Shown: positions 41,586 to 49,642 of the stretch, piece after piece | Layout: each line of letters starts with the position of its first letter | Position numbering within the stretch: position 1 is the first letter of the stretch | Notes under the pieces: model-generated | Told to the model about the DNA's origin: nothing | What the model saw: the letters and a program-made list of their open reading frames with translations, nothing else | Database searches by the model: none | Position numbers and translations under genes: made by a program | Assembly (NCBI RefSeq): GCF_005233875.1 | Contig: NZ_SZPZ01000007.1 | Span: 147,277 to 211,276, forward strand | DNA: 64,000 nucleotides | Source of the DNA: Kribbella jiaozuonensis | GTDB taxonomy: Bacteria > Actinomycetota > Actinomycetes > Propionibacteriales > Kribbellaceae | Reading direction: 5' to 3'

Positions 41586-41614
41586 TCTAAGCGCTTAGAC
41601 TCTAAGCGGTTAGA
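41586..41614. promoter_or_regulatory. twin LacI-family operators
   Basis: TCTAAGCGCTTAGA (41586-41599, perfect palindrome) and TCTAAGCGGTTAGA (41601-41614, one mismatch) lie 15 bases apart centre to centre, just upstream of the binding-protein gene. The central CG and symmetry are typical of LacI-family sites; the LacI gene is at the end of this operon. Confidence 0.82.
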
Positions 41615-41649
41615 TCTTGCCGTGTCCAGCGATCGGGGCAGAACGCACG

Positions 41650-41679
41650 AAGGCCCCCGTCCGCGAGGACGGGGGCCTT
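41650..41679 (-). terminator. terminator of the tRNA unit
   Basis: AAGGCCCCCGTCC pairs perfectly with GGACGGGGGCCTT around a GCGA tetraloop, followed on the minus strand by C/T-poor sequence. It lies 7 bases past the tRNA-Glu CCA end. Confidence 0.82.
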
Positions 41680-41688
41680 GTTCTCTGG

Positions 41689-41761
41689 TAGCCCCGACGG
41701 GATTCGAACCCGCGCTACCGCCTTGAGAGGGCGGCGTGCTAGGCCGCTACACAACGGGGCC
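41689..41761 (-). tRNA. tRNA-Glu (CTC)
   Basis: The minus strand folds as a full cloverleaf. Acceptor GGCCCCG pairs with CGGGGCT, the anticodon stem is CCGCC/GGCGG with loop CTCTCAA (anticodon CTC), and the T loop is TTCGAAT. The 3' CCA is encoded (41688-41686). It lies with tRNA-Gln upstream of the CPBP-gltX cluster, a conserved actinobacterial association with glutamyl-tRNA synthetase. Confidence 0.95.
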
Positions 41762-41839
41762 AGAGTGTTGTCAGCCGGACCTTGCGGTCCGGGCAACGAG
41801 GTTGAACTCTACCGATTCTCATCGGTGCGGTCCAATCCG

Positions 41840-41911
41840 CTGGGGTACTAGGACTCGAACCTAGACTAACTGAACCAGAATCAGACGGGCTGCCAATTAC
41901 CCCATACCCCA
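41840..41911 (-). tRNA. tRNA-Gln (CTG)
   Basis: Cloverleaf on the minus strand. Acceptor TGGGGTA pairs with TACCCCA, discriminator G, anticodon loop TTCTGGT (anticodon CTG), T loop TTCGAGT. CCA is not encoded. In actinobacteria GltX normally charges this tRNA with Glu before GatCAB amidation, which suits its closeness to gltX. Confidence 0.94.
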
Positions 41912-42029
41912 AAGGCATTTCACCGTTGCTGGGAGTTTGTTTCCGCCCTCACCAACCCGGCTCGGAGAGCTTACCCGAGGCGAGGACCGGACACCAAAAC
42001 GGGCCCCCTCCGGCGCGTTGTCACTCCCG

Positions 42030-42917
42030 TCACACCAGACTCTTCCGGTTGTCCGTGGTCAACCCGAGCCGGCGCGCGATCACCAGCGCGACCGCACCGA
42101 ACACGACGAACTTCACCACGTCAACCGTCACCAGCGACCACGGCGCATCCTTCACGCCGAGGCTCGCCCCGACGGTGTTGGTCAGCGCCGCGAAGATGAA
42201 CGTCACCACGTTGTTCGCCGCGTGCGCCGAGATCGACGCCTCCAGACCACCCGTGCGTACGACGAGGACCGCCGCGACCAGACCGAACGCGAGCCGGTCG
42301 ACGAACAGCGCCGGACTCTGCCACGGCCAGATCCCGTGCGCCGCCGTGAACAGCAACGCGGTCACGACAACGACAATCGCCGTACTGCGAACCAACGCGC
42401 CCATCGCCTGCAGCAGGTACCCGCGGAAGTAGTACTCCTCCCCCGCGGCCTGGAACGTCGACGTGAGCAGCGTGACGACGATGACCGCGATCGCGTCCGG
42501 CGCCGCGCCACCGCCGTGCCGCTCGCCGGTCGCGAGCTGGATGTCGCCGAACTGGACCACGGCCAGCGCCAGCAGTTCGATCACGATCGCCGCGACGGCG
42601 AACCAGGCCAGCGGCCGCCAGCGCAGTCCGCCGGCCACCGAGGACAACAACCCCGGTGGCTGCCGGTTGAGCTTGCGGGCGACGAGCATGCTGAGCGGGA
42701 TCAGCACGATCAGCGTCAGGTTCGTCGCGAGCAGTCCGAACCAGGACAGCGTGCCCTCGGGATCCTTCCGGATCGCCTGCTGGATGCCGAGGATGATCAC
42801 GCTCGCGACCATCCAGCCGACCAGGATGGTCAGCGCGCCCAGGACGACGTACCCGCTCGGGGCATCGGGGTTGCGCAGCAGCCGCTGGTACGACGTACGC
42901 GGTGTCAGCTCGCTCAT
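42030..42917 (-). CDS. CPBP family intramembrane glutamic endopeptidase
   Basis: 295 residues, about eight membrane helices. The active-site motifs are AAGEEYYFRGYLLQ (EExxxR), FTAAHGIWPW (FxxxH) and SAHAANN. These proteases cleave prenylated or other membrane substrates and often act in stress or peptide processing; the target is unknown. ATG 42917 overlaps the gltX stop (ATGA), so it is coupled to gltX. The frame to 43130 is spurious. Confidence 0.9.
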   Translation of the reverse strand: MSELTPRTSYQRLLRNPDAPSGYVVLGALTILVGWMVASVIILGIQQAIRKDPEGTLSWFGLLATNLTLIVLIPLSMLVARKLNRQPPGLLSSVAGGLRWRPLAWFAVAAIVIELLALAVVQFGDIQLATGERHGGGAAPDAIAVIVVTLLTSTFQAAGEEYYFRGYLLQAMGALVRSTAIVVVVTALLFTAAHGIWPWQSPALFVDRLAFGLVAAVLVVRTGGLEASISAHAANNVVTFIFAALTNTVGASLGVKDAPWSLVTVDVVKFVVFGAVALVIARRLGLTTDNRKSLV

Positions 42918-44431
42918 GACAGCGACGACACGGTACGGCGCGCCTGCTCGAGGCGGCGCAGGGACTTCTCCCGGCCGAGCAGCTCGAGCGACTCGAACAG
43001 CGGCGGCGAGATCCGGCGACCGGAGATCGCCACCCGGACCGGGCCGAACGCGTTCTTCGGCTTCAGCCCGAGGCCGTCGATCAGCGACGCCCGGAGCGCC
43101 GCCTCGATCGCCTCGGTCGTCCAGTCGCAATCGCCGAGCGCCTTGGCCGACGCATCCAGTACGGCGCCGGCGTCACCGGTCAGCACCTTCGCGGCGGCAT
43201 CCGGGTCGATCGTGAACGCGTCCTCGTCGACGAACAGGAACCCGAGCATGTCGACCGACTCGGACAGCGTGTTCATCCGCTCCTGCACCAGCGGTACGGC
43301 GGCCTGCAGCGTCGCGAGCTGGTCCGCCGACGGCTCTGCCGGGAGCACGCCCGCGCCGGCCAGGAACGGGATCGTCCGCTGCGCGAAGTCGTCCGGCGGC
43401 AGCATCCGCATGTGCGCCGCGTTGATCGCCTCGCACTTCTTCGGGTCGAAGCGGGCCGCGTTCGAGTTCACCTTGCGGACGTCGAAGGCCTTGACCATCT
43501 CGTCCATCGTGAACACGTCGCGGTCGTCGGCGATCGACCAGCCGAGCAGGGCCAGGTAGTTCAGCAGACCCTCGGGCAGGAACCCGCGCTGCATGTACTC
43601 GCCGAGGCCGGAGCCCGGGTCGCGCTTGGACAGCTTCTTGTTGCCCTCGCCCATCACGAACGGCAGGTGCCCGAACCGCGGCGTCCGGCCGCCGCCGACA
43701 CCGATCTCGGCCAGCGCCTCGTACAGCGCGATCTGACGCGGCGTCGACGAGAGCAGATCCTCGCCGCGCAGTACGTGGGTGATCTCCATCAGCGCGTCGT
43801 CGACCGGGTTCACCAGCGGGTAGAGCGGGTAGCCGTTCGCGCGGACCAGGACGTAGTCGCCCAGGTTCTCCGGGAGGAACGTGATCTCGCCGCGGACCAG
43901 GTCGTCGAACACGATCGGGCGGTCGGGCATCCGCAGGCGGACCACGGGGCGGCGGCCTTCCTCGACGTACGCCTGGATCTGCTCGGGGCTGAGGTTGCGG
44001 CAGTGGCCGTCGTACCCGCTGTGCTCGCCGGCCGTACGGGCGGCCTCGCGGCGCTGGTCGAGCTCCTCCTGCGAGCAGTAGCAGTGGTACGCCTTGTTCG
44101 CGGCGAGCAGCTTGGCGACGACGTCGGCGTACACGTCCATCCGCTCGGACTGCAGGTACGGCCCGTAGTCGCCGCCGGCCCCGGGACCTTCGTCCCAGGT
44201 GAGGCCGAGCCAGCGCAGCGAGTCGTAGGTGTACTGGTAGCCCTCTTCGGTGTTGCGGGCGGTGTCGGTGTCCTCGATCCGGAGCACGAGCTTGCCGCCG
44301 TAGTGCCGGGCGAAGGCCCAGTTGAACAGCGCGCTGCGGATGTTGCCGACGGTCAGCAGGCCGGTCGGCGACGGTGGGAACCGAACCCTCACCCCCGCGG
44401 GCTCGAGATCTCCCAGTACGTCGTCAGTCAC
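42914..44431 (-). CDS. gltX: glutamyl-tRNA synthetase
   Basis: 505 residues. Class I synthetase: FPPSPTGLLTVGNIRSALFNW is the HIGH region in its actinobacterial form (TVGN), and KKLSKRD is the KMSKS equivalent. A Cys/His-bearing insert (YHCYCSQEELDQRREAA) and a helical anticodon-binding C-terminus are as expected. It overlaps the FAH gene by 8 bases upstream and the CPBP gene downstream, and lies next to the tRNAs it charges. Confidence 0.95.
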   Translation of the reverse strand: MTDDVLGDLEPAGVRVRFPPSPTGLLTVGNIRSALFNWAFARHYGGKLVLRIEDTDTARNTEEGYQYTYDSLRWLGLTWDEGPGAGGDYGPYLQSERMDVYADVVAKLLAANKAYHCYCSQEELDQRREAARTAGEHSGYDGHCRNLSPEQIQAYVEEGRRPVVRLRMPDRPIVFDDLVRGEITFLPENLGDYVLVRANGYPLYPLVNPVDDALMEITHVLRGEDLLSSTPRQIALYEALAEIGVGGGRTPRFGHLPFVMGEGNKKLSKRDPGSGLGEYMQRGFLPEGLLNYLALLGWSIADDRDVFTMDEMVKAFDVRKVNSNAARFDPKKCEAINAAHMRMLPPDDFAQRTIPFLAGAGVLPAEPSADQLATLQAAVPLVQERMNTLSESVDMLGFLFVDEDAFTIDPDAAAKVLTGDAGAVLDASAKALGDCDWTTEAIEAALRASLIDGLGLKPKNAFGPVRVAISGRRISPPLFESLELLGREKSLRRLEQARRTVSSLS

Positions 44432-45212
44432 GGACGATCACCCTGTTCGTCAGAGTTCCGATGCCTTCGACGCTGACCGAGACCTCGTCACCGGGCAGCA
44501 TCGGGCCGACGCCCGCCGGGGTGCCGGTGAGCACCACGTCGCCGGGCAGCAGCGTGGTGAACGAGGTGATGAAGGCAAGCACCTCGGGGATGTCGAAGAT
44601 GAACTGCGACGTCCGGCCGTCCTGCTTGGGCTCGCCGTTCAGCTCGGTGCTGACCCGCAGGTCGGACGCGTCGAGCTCGGTGCTGATCCACGGGCCGAGC
44701 GGGCAGAACGTGTCGTACCCCTTGGCCCGGGCCCACTGCCCGTCGGTCTTCTGCAGATCGCGCGCGGTGACGTCGTTGGCGATCGTGTAGCCGAAGATCA
44801 CCTCGTTGGCCCGCTCCTTGGGCAGGTCGCGGCAGATCCGGCCGATCACGATCGCCAGCTCGCCCTCGAAATTCAGGTCGTGGGTCTGCTCCGGATAGAC
44901 GATGCCGTCGCGCGGGCCGATCACGCTGGTGTTCGGCTTCAGGAAGATCAGCGGCTGTTCGGGTACGTCGTTGCCGAGCTCCTGCGCGTGCGCAGCGTAG
45001 TTGCGGCCGACGCAGACCACCTTGCTGCGCGGGATGACCGGCGCGAGCAACCGGACGTCGGCGAGCTGCAACCGCTCCCCGGTGAACTTCACCGGCCGGT
45101 AGAGCGGGTCCGAGTCGAGAACGTTGACCGTCCCGACGAGTCCCTCGGGGTCATCGGTCTCGACCATGCCGTACTTCGGCTCGTCATCCACAGAGAATCT
45201 GGCGATACGCAC
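44424..45212 (-). CDS. fumarylacetoacetate hydrolase family protein
   Basis: 262 residues. The FAH fold has the catalytic/metal set KVVCVGRNYAAHAQE, NFEGELAIVIGR and ENDVTARD-like IANDVTARDLQK, and ends GDEVSVSVEGIGTLTNRV. Members cleave C-C bonds in 2-oxo acids or decarboxylate oxaloacetate; the substrate here is not evident. The gene immediately upstream of gltX in the same operon is a conserved actinobacterial arrangement. Confidence 0.9.
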   Translation of the reverse strand: MRIARFSVDDEPKYGMVETDDPEGLVGTVNVLDSDPLYRPVKFTGERLQLADVRLLAPVIPRSKVVCVGRNYAAHAQELGNDVPEQPLIFLKPNTSVIGPRDGIVYPEQTHDLNFEGELAIVIGRICRDLPKERANEVIFGYTIANDVTARDLQKTDGQWARAKGYDTFCPLGPWISTELDASDLRVSTELNGEPKQDGRTSQFIFDIPEVLAFITSFTTLLPGDVVLTGTPAGVGPMLPGDEVSVSVEGIGTLTNRVIVRD

Positions 45213-45253
45213 GGGGCGAGCCTACCGTCGCCTTCGGATGAGACAGTTAGCTG

Positions 45254-45736
45254 GTGACTGTAGAGATCCGCCTGGCTGTTCCTGCCGAGTACGACGCCGT
45301 TGGTGAGCTGACCGTGGAGGCGTACTCGCACGACGGGTTCGTCCGCGGCCAGTACGCGATGACGCTGCGCGCCGCCGCCGACCGCGCCGCCAAGGCCGAG
45401 CTCTGGGTCGCGGCGGACTCCTCCGGTCTGTTGGGCACGGTCACCTACTGCCCCGTCGGCTCCGTCTACCGCGAGATCGGACGAGACGACGAGGGCGAAT
45501 TCCGCATGCTCGGCGTAGCCGGCCGGGCACGCGGCCTCGGCGTCGGTACGGCGCTCACCGAGCGCTGTATAGAACGGTCCCGCGAGCAGGGCCTGCACCG
45601 AGTAGTCCTGTGCAGCGCCAGCTACATGACCACAGCCCACCGCATCTACGAACGCCTCGGCTTCACCCGCCTCCCCGAACGCGACTGGGCCCCCATCCCC
45701 GGCGTAGACCTGTTCGCGTTCGCCCTGGACCTATGA
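45254..45736 (+). CDS. GNAT family N-acetyltransferase
   Basis: 160 residues. GNAT fold with EIRLAVPAEYDAVGELTVEAY at the start, EFRMLGVAGRARGLGVGTALTERCIE (acetyl-CoA loop RARGLGVG) and TTAHRIYERLGFTRLPERDW near the end. The acceptor is unknown. It overlaps the next gene by 4 bases (ATGA) and is divergent from the FAH-gltX operon by 41 bases. Confidence 0.88.
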   Translation: MTVEIRLAVPAEYDAVGELTVEAYSHDGFVRGQYAMTLRAAADRAAKAELWVAADSSGLLGTVTYCPVGSVYREIGRDDEGEFRMLGVAGRARGLGVGTALTERCIERSREQGLHRVVLCSASYMTTAHRIYERLGFTRLPERDWAPIPGVDLFAFALDL

Positions 45737-46584
45737 CCACCACGCTCGCCTTTGCCGAGTGGTCGTCGTACGCGATGGACCATGCGGCCCGCGTCGACGG
45801 GCTGGTGGCCGGGCATGTCGAGCGGCGGAAGCGGCGTGAGGCTCATCCGGTGGAGGACTTTCTGTTCACCTATTACTCCACTCGTCCGAACCAGCTGCGG
45901 GTCTGGCATCCCGGGCCGGGGGTGCGGTTGCTCGAGGCGTCGGAGTACGGCGATCGTCGGGGTTATGTGGTGGTGGACGGGGCTGCGTCACTCGACCCGG
46001 CTGAGATCGCGCGGCGGGCGGACAACATTGCGTGGATCCGGGGGTTGCTCGCGGCGACGCTGGAGCGGCAGGCGCAGTTCGGGTGTTTCGGTCTGCACGA
46101 GTGGGCGATGGTCTACCGGACGTCCGACGTACGGCATGAGAGGTGGCCGCTGCGGTTAGGGGCCGAGGGCACCGATCGGGTCGTCGAGTCGCACAAGGTC
46201 GCGTGCTCGCATTTCGACGCGTTCCGGTTCTTCACGCCGTCTGCGCGGCCGTTGAACGTGTTGCAGCCGACCCGCGAGTCCCAGCCGGCGTTGGAGCAAG
46301 GCGGGTGCCTGCACGCCAACATGGACCTCTACAAATGGGCGACCAAGCTGATGCCGTTCACGCCGAGCTCTTTGCTGCTGGACTGCTTCGAGCTCGCCCG
46401 CGACATCCGCACGCTCGACATGCAGGCGTCGCCGTACGACCTGGCGCCGCTCGGCTATCCGCCGGTCCGGATCGAGACGGCTGAAGGCAAAGCGGAGTAC
46501 ACAGCAGCCCAACGGGCCTTCGCCGACCGCGCTCGTCCGCTCCGCCGCCAACTCGTGACCCTTTGCGACGAGCTCCTCGGCTAA
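45733..46584 (+). CDS. conserved protein usually labelled 3-methyladenine DNA glycosylase
   Basis: 283 residues starting MTTTLAFAEWSSYAMDHAARVDGLVAGHVERRK. The VEDFLFTYYSTRPNQLRVWHPG and GCLHANMDLYKWATKLMPF blocks mark an actinobacterial family that is commonly labelled 3-methyladenine DNA glycosylase. I see no helix-hairpin-helix, so the activity should be treated as unproven. ATG 45733 overlaps the acetyltransferase stop. A small membrane protein gene follows after 9 bases. Confidence 0.7.
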   Translation: MTTTLAFAEWSSYAMDHAARVDGLVAGHVERRKRREAHPVEDFLFTYYSTRPNQLRVWHPGPGVRLLEASEYGDRRGYVVVDGAASLDPAEIARRADNIAWIRGLLAATLERQAQFGCFGLHEWAMVYRTSDVRHERWPLRLGAEGTDRVVESHKVACSHFDAFRFFTPSARPLNVLQPTRESQPALEQGGCLHANMDLYKWATKLMPFTPSSLLLDCFELARDIRTLDMQASPYDLAPLGYPPVRIETAEGKAEYTAAQRAFADRARPLRRQLVTLCDELLG

Positions 46585-46593
46585 CCTCGCACC

Positions 46594-46788
46594 ATGGGAA
46601 AGATCGTCGCCACCGCCATCGCCGCACTCCTCATCGCGATCGGCTGCGTCTGGACCCTGCAGGGCCTCGGCTACGTCAAGGGCAGCTCGATGACCGGCAG
46701 CACCCTCTGGGCAACGGTCGGCCCGATCGTGGCCGCCTTCGGTGTCGCCCTCATCTTCGTGGCCTTCCGCGGCCCTAAGAAACGCTGA
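46594..46788 (+). CDS. small two-TM membrane protein
   Basis: 64 residues: two hydrophobic helices (VATAIAALLIAIGCVWTLQGLG and LWATVGPIVAAFGVALIFVAFRG) joined by a short loop and ending in GPKKR. Function unknown. It follows the glycosylase-like gene by 9 bases and overlaps the convergent methyltransferase gene by 14 bases. Confidence 0.75.
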   Translation: MGKIVATAIAALLIAIGCVWTLQGLGYVKGSSMTGSTLWATVGPIVAAFGVALIFVAFRGPKKR

Positions 46789-47395
46789 CCACAGCCCACT
46801 GGTAGTGCATGGCACGGTCGTCGTCCCAGGTCGTCCACTCGTCCACGACGCCGTACCGCTCGAGTGCCGAACGCAGTCCGTCGTCGGTGCGGATGCTGAA
46901 GAACCGCCCGGGCCCGAAGCCCGTCCCGTCCTCCCAGACCTGCTCGCCGCCGGTAGCGCTCCCCCACAATCCGATCGCCAGCGGCGCATCCGGCTTGAGC
47001 ACCCGGACGATCTCGGTCAACGCTCGATCGAGATCCTCATCGGCGACATGCAGCAGCGTGCTCATCGTCCAGCCCGCGTCGAAGGCCCGGTCCTCGAACG
47101 GCAACTCCAGCACGGACGCCACCTGAGCCTCCAGCCCGAGCGCCCGGCACGCCTCGACGCTCGCCGGTGAGAGGTCCACGCCGGTGTAGGCGAATCCTGC
47201 GGCGGCGATCGCCTCGCCGTCGCGGCCGGGGCCGCAGCCGAGCTCGATGACGCTGTGGCGACCTTCGTCGCGCAGCCGTGCGAGGAAAGCGGTCCGGTGA
47301 GCGACGCGCGGCTCGGGCAGTGCGCGATCGGTGCGCGCCTGGACCTCGTTGGAGTAGTAGGTGATCAGGTTCTGCTCGCGTTCGCTGCGGCTCAT
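46775..47395 (-). CDS. class I SAM-dependent methyltransferase
   Basis: 206 residues. Motif I VIELGCGPGRDGEAIAAAG, the acidic VDLSPASVEACRALG and the post-motif LPFEDRAFDAGWTMSTLLHVADEDL are those of small-molecule methyltransferases. The acceptor is unknown. ATG 47395 overlaps the stop of the next methyltransferase gene (ATGA); the frame to 47806 is a shadow inside that gene. Confidence 0.87.
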   Translation of the reverse strand: MSRSEREQNLITYYSNEVQARTDRALPEPRVAHRTAFLARLRDEGRHSVIELGCGPGRDGEAIAAAGFAYTGVDLSPASVEACRALGLEAQVASVLELPFEDRAFDAGWTMSTLLHVADEDLDRALTEIVRVLKPDAPLAIGLWGSATGGEQVWEDGTGFGPGRFFSIRTDDGLRSALERYGVVDEWTTWDDDRAMHYQWAVVSVS

Positions 47396-48216
47396 GGCTT
47401 GGTGACCTTCAGGGCGAAGAGGAGTGGGATGCGGGGTGCGCTGTCCGGGAGGCGCCACCAGCCGTCGGGTGTAGGTTCCATCGTCGACCAGCGCGGCCAT
47501 GGGAGGACTTCGGATTCGCGCAGGCTGGTGAGATGGAAGCCGGCGCCGGCGAGAGTGGTGGTGATTTCGCCGAGGCCGTGGCGCCATTCGTAGCTGGTCT
47601 GGCGGCCGGGGACCTCGTCGCCGGTGTAGGTGACGGTGGAGTCGTGGGCGATCGGACCGCGGCCTTCGAGGTAGTCGGCGCGAAGGACCAGGTCGTCGGA
47701 CTCGCCAGGTAGGGAGACCTCGCGGAGCGAGTTCAGCAGCGGGTGGAACTCGACGATGTAGAGCACGCCGCCAGGCTTGAGCAGGTTGTGGACGACCTCG
47801 GCCCACTCCTTCAGGTCAGGCAGGTAACACAGCGCACCTTTGCCCGTGTAGACGATGTCGAACTGCTGTCCACCGACCGCCTCGACCGCGTCGTACACAT
47901 TCGCGTACAGGTAGTCGACCTCGACTCCCGCCGCGTCGGCGATCCGCCGCGCGGCCTCCAGCGACTCACTGGACAGATCGAGCCCGCTGGTCCGCGCACC
48001 GCGCCGCGCGAACGCGATCGTCTCGGTGCCCAGATGACACTGCAGGTGCACTACGTCGCGACCGTCGAGCGGACCGAGATCCTCCCACTCGTAGTCGGCG
48101 AACCAGAACTCCGCCGGCCGGTCGTAGAAGTCGCTCGCCGCATGCAACGGCGCTCGAGCGTCCCAGTCGGCTTCGTTGGCGGCCACCATCTCCTGTGTCT
48201 GCGCATCGAGAGTCAC
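47392..48216 (-). CDS. class I SAM-dependent methyltransferase
   Basis: 274 residues from GTG 48216 (VTLDAQTQEMVAANEADWDARAP). The SAM motif is VVHLQCHLGTETIAFARRGA and LDLSSESLEAARRIADAAG. A Trp/Pro-rich tail (EVLPWPRWSTMEPTPDGWWRLPDSAPRIPLLFALK) is typical of a group of actinobacterial methyltransferases with unknown acceptors. ATG 48189 is an alternative start. It is coupled to the second methyltransferase and divergent from the Fic gene. Confidence 0.85.
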   Translation of the reverse strand: MTLDAQTQEMVAANEADWDARAPLHAASDFYDRPAEFWFADYEWEDLGPLDGRDVVHLQCHLGTETIAFARRGARTSGLDLSSESLEAARRIADAAGVEVDYLYANVYDAVEAVGGQQFDIVYTGKGALCYLPDLKEWAEVVHNLLKPGGVLYIVEFHPLLNSLREVSLPGESDDLVLRADYLEGRGPIAHDSTVTYTGDEVPGRQTSYEWRHGLGEITTTLAGAGFHLTSLRESEVLPWPRWSTMEPTPDGWWRLPDSAPRIPLLFALKVTKP

Positions 48217-48308
48217 AACGAGCAGTTTGCCCACAGGTGGGTCCACAGGCAGGTACGCTCCCATCCACAGCTCTTGTTCAAGGTTTGTGGATAAGGTTGA
48301 ATAAGGGT

Positions 48309-49577
48309 ATGGCACGGGTGGAGTTACATCGGTGGCCCGGGCACCCCGACGGGTTCACCCGGGCGGAGCGGCTCGGCGGGTCGTACGAGCTGTACTTCCC
48401 CGATCCGCTGGTCGGTCGCGAGTTCGATCTGAGTGAGGACGTACTCGCGGTGCTCGAGGACGCCGCGGGTGATCTGGCGCGGCTCGACGCGACCGCGGCG
48501 GTGCTGACGAACAGCGAGGCGTTGGCGCGGCTCCTGCTGCGGGCCGAGGCGGTCGGCTCGTCGCACATCGAGGGGCTCGTCGTCGGGGCGCGGCGGTTGC
48601 TGAAGGCCGACGTACTGCGAGCGAGCACGCGGGACGTGACCGCCGAGGAGGTGCTCGGCGCGGTCGACGCGATGACCTGGGTGACCGAGTCCGTGCAGGC
48701 CGGCGACAAGCTCGAGGTGGATCACCTGCTCGAGGCGCATCGCCGGTTGATGGCGCAGTCGCCGCACTCGGAGTACGCCGGCGAGATCCGCTACCTGCAG
48801 AACTGGATCGGCGGCCGCTCCCCCGCCGAGGCGTACTACGTCCCGCCGCCGGCGCAGCTGATCCCGGAACTGCTCGAGGACCTGGTCAGCTTCATCCGCG
48901 AGTCGCGGCTGCCGGTGCTCGCGAAGGCCGCGATCGCGCACGCGCAGTTCGAGACCATCCATCCCTTTGCCGACGGCAACGGCCGGACCGGGCGAGCGCT
49001 GATCCACCTGATCCTGCGCGCCGAGGGACTCGTCACGCGCACCGTCCCGCCGGTCTCGCTCTCGCTTGCCACGCATACATCGGAGTACGTCGACGCCCTG
49101 ACCGCCTTTCGGTACGTCGGACGCGCGACGACCCCGAAGGCACGCGCCGCCGCGAACCCGTGGCTGCGGATGTTCGCGATGGCCTGCACGCATGCGACCG
49201 CCGAGGCCGCGCGCTTCGAGCGGGCCGCAGTCGATCTCAAGGCGGCCTGGCGGGAACGTGCGGCGCCGGTCCGAGCAGGCTCCGCGACCGAGCTCCTGAT
49301 CGACGCGCTGCCCGCCGCGCCGGTCCTCACGCTCGCCGCCGCGGCGCAGCTCATCGACCGCTCGCAGCAGGCCGCCAACCAAGGGCTCGCACGGCTGGTC
49401 GAGGCGCGCATCCTGCGCGAGGTCACCGACGGCCGGCGCAACCGCGTCTACGAGGCGCCCGAGCTCATCGACGCCTTCACGCTGCTCGAACGCCGCTTCG
49501 CCAGTCCGGCCGCGGACACGCGGATCGAGCCGCCTAGCAGACCCGTTCCGGCGAGGCCAGAACCGACACACCAGTGA
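48309..49577 (+). CDS. Fic family protein (predicted AMP transferase)
   Basis: 422 residues. The Fic active site HPFADGNGRTGR starts at His218; the inhibitory helix SSHIEG is at residues 84-89 at the N-terminal side, the class II arrangement that blocks ATP binding until relieved. A C-terminal winged helix (LTLAAAAQLIDRSQQAANQGLARLVEARIL) may bind DNA, allowing self-regulation. The protein target is unknown. No separate antitoxin gene is seen. ATG 48309 follows a weak purine run; the frame to 48195 is noncoding. Confidence 0.9.
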   Translation: MARVELHRWPGHPDGFTRAERLGGSYELYFPDPLVGREFDLSEDVLAVLEDAAGDLARLDATAAVLTNSEALARLLLRAEAVGSSHIEGLVVGARRLLKADVLRASTRDVTAEEVLGAVDAMTWVTESVQAGDKLEVDHLLEAHRRLMAQSPHSEYAGEIRYLQNWIGGRSPAEAYYVPPPAQLIPELLEDLVSFIRESRLPVLAKAAIAHAQFETIHPFADGNGRTGRALIHLILRAEGLVTRTVPPVSLSLATHTSEYVDALTAFRYVGRATTPKARAAANPWLRMFAMACTHATAEAARFERAAVDLKAAWRERAAPVRAGSATELLIDALPAAPVLTLAAAAQLIDRSQQAANQGLARLVEARILREVTDGRRNRVYEAPELIDAFTLLERRFASPAADTRIEPPSRPVPARPEPTHQ

Positions 49578-49608
49578 ATTGACTTTCGTCTCCCCGGCGA
49601 GCAAGAAT

Positions 49609-49624
49609 TCGAACATATGTTCGA
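49609..49624. promoter_or_regulatory. LexA (SOS) box
   Basis: TCGAACATATGTTCGA is a perfect 16-base palindrome matching the actinobacterial LexA consensus TCGAAC-n4-GTTCGA. It overlaps the expected transcription start after TTGACT (49579-49584) and AAGAAT (49603-49608), upstream of the DinB-family gene. Confidence 0.85.
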
Positions 49625-49642
49625 TCGTACAGGGGAGAAGTG

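Noticed and set aside
42914..44431. Damaged HIGH motif in GltX
   Set aside because: TVGNIRSALFNW is a normal form in actinobacterial GltX, and the KLSKR motif is intact.
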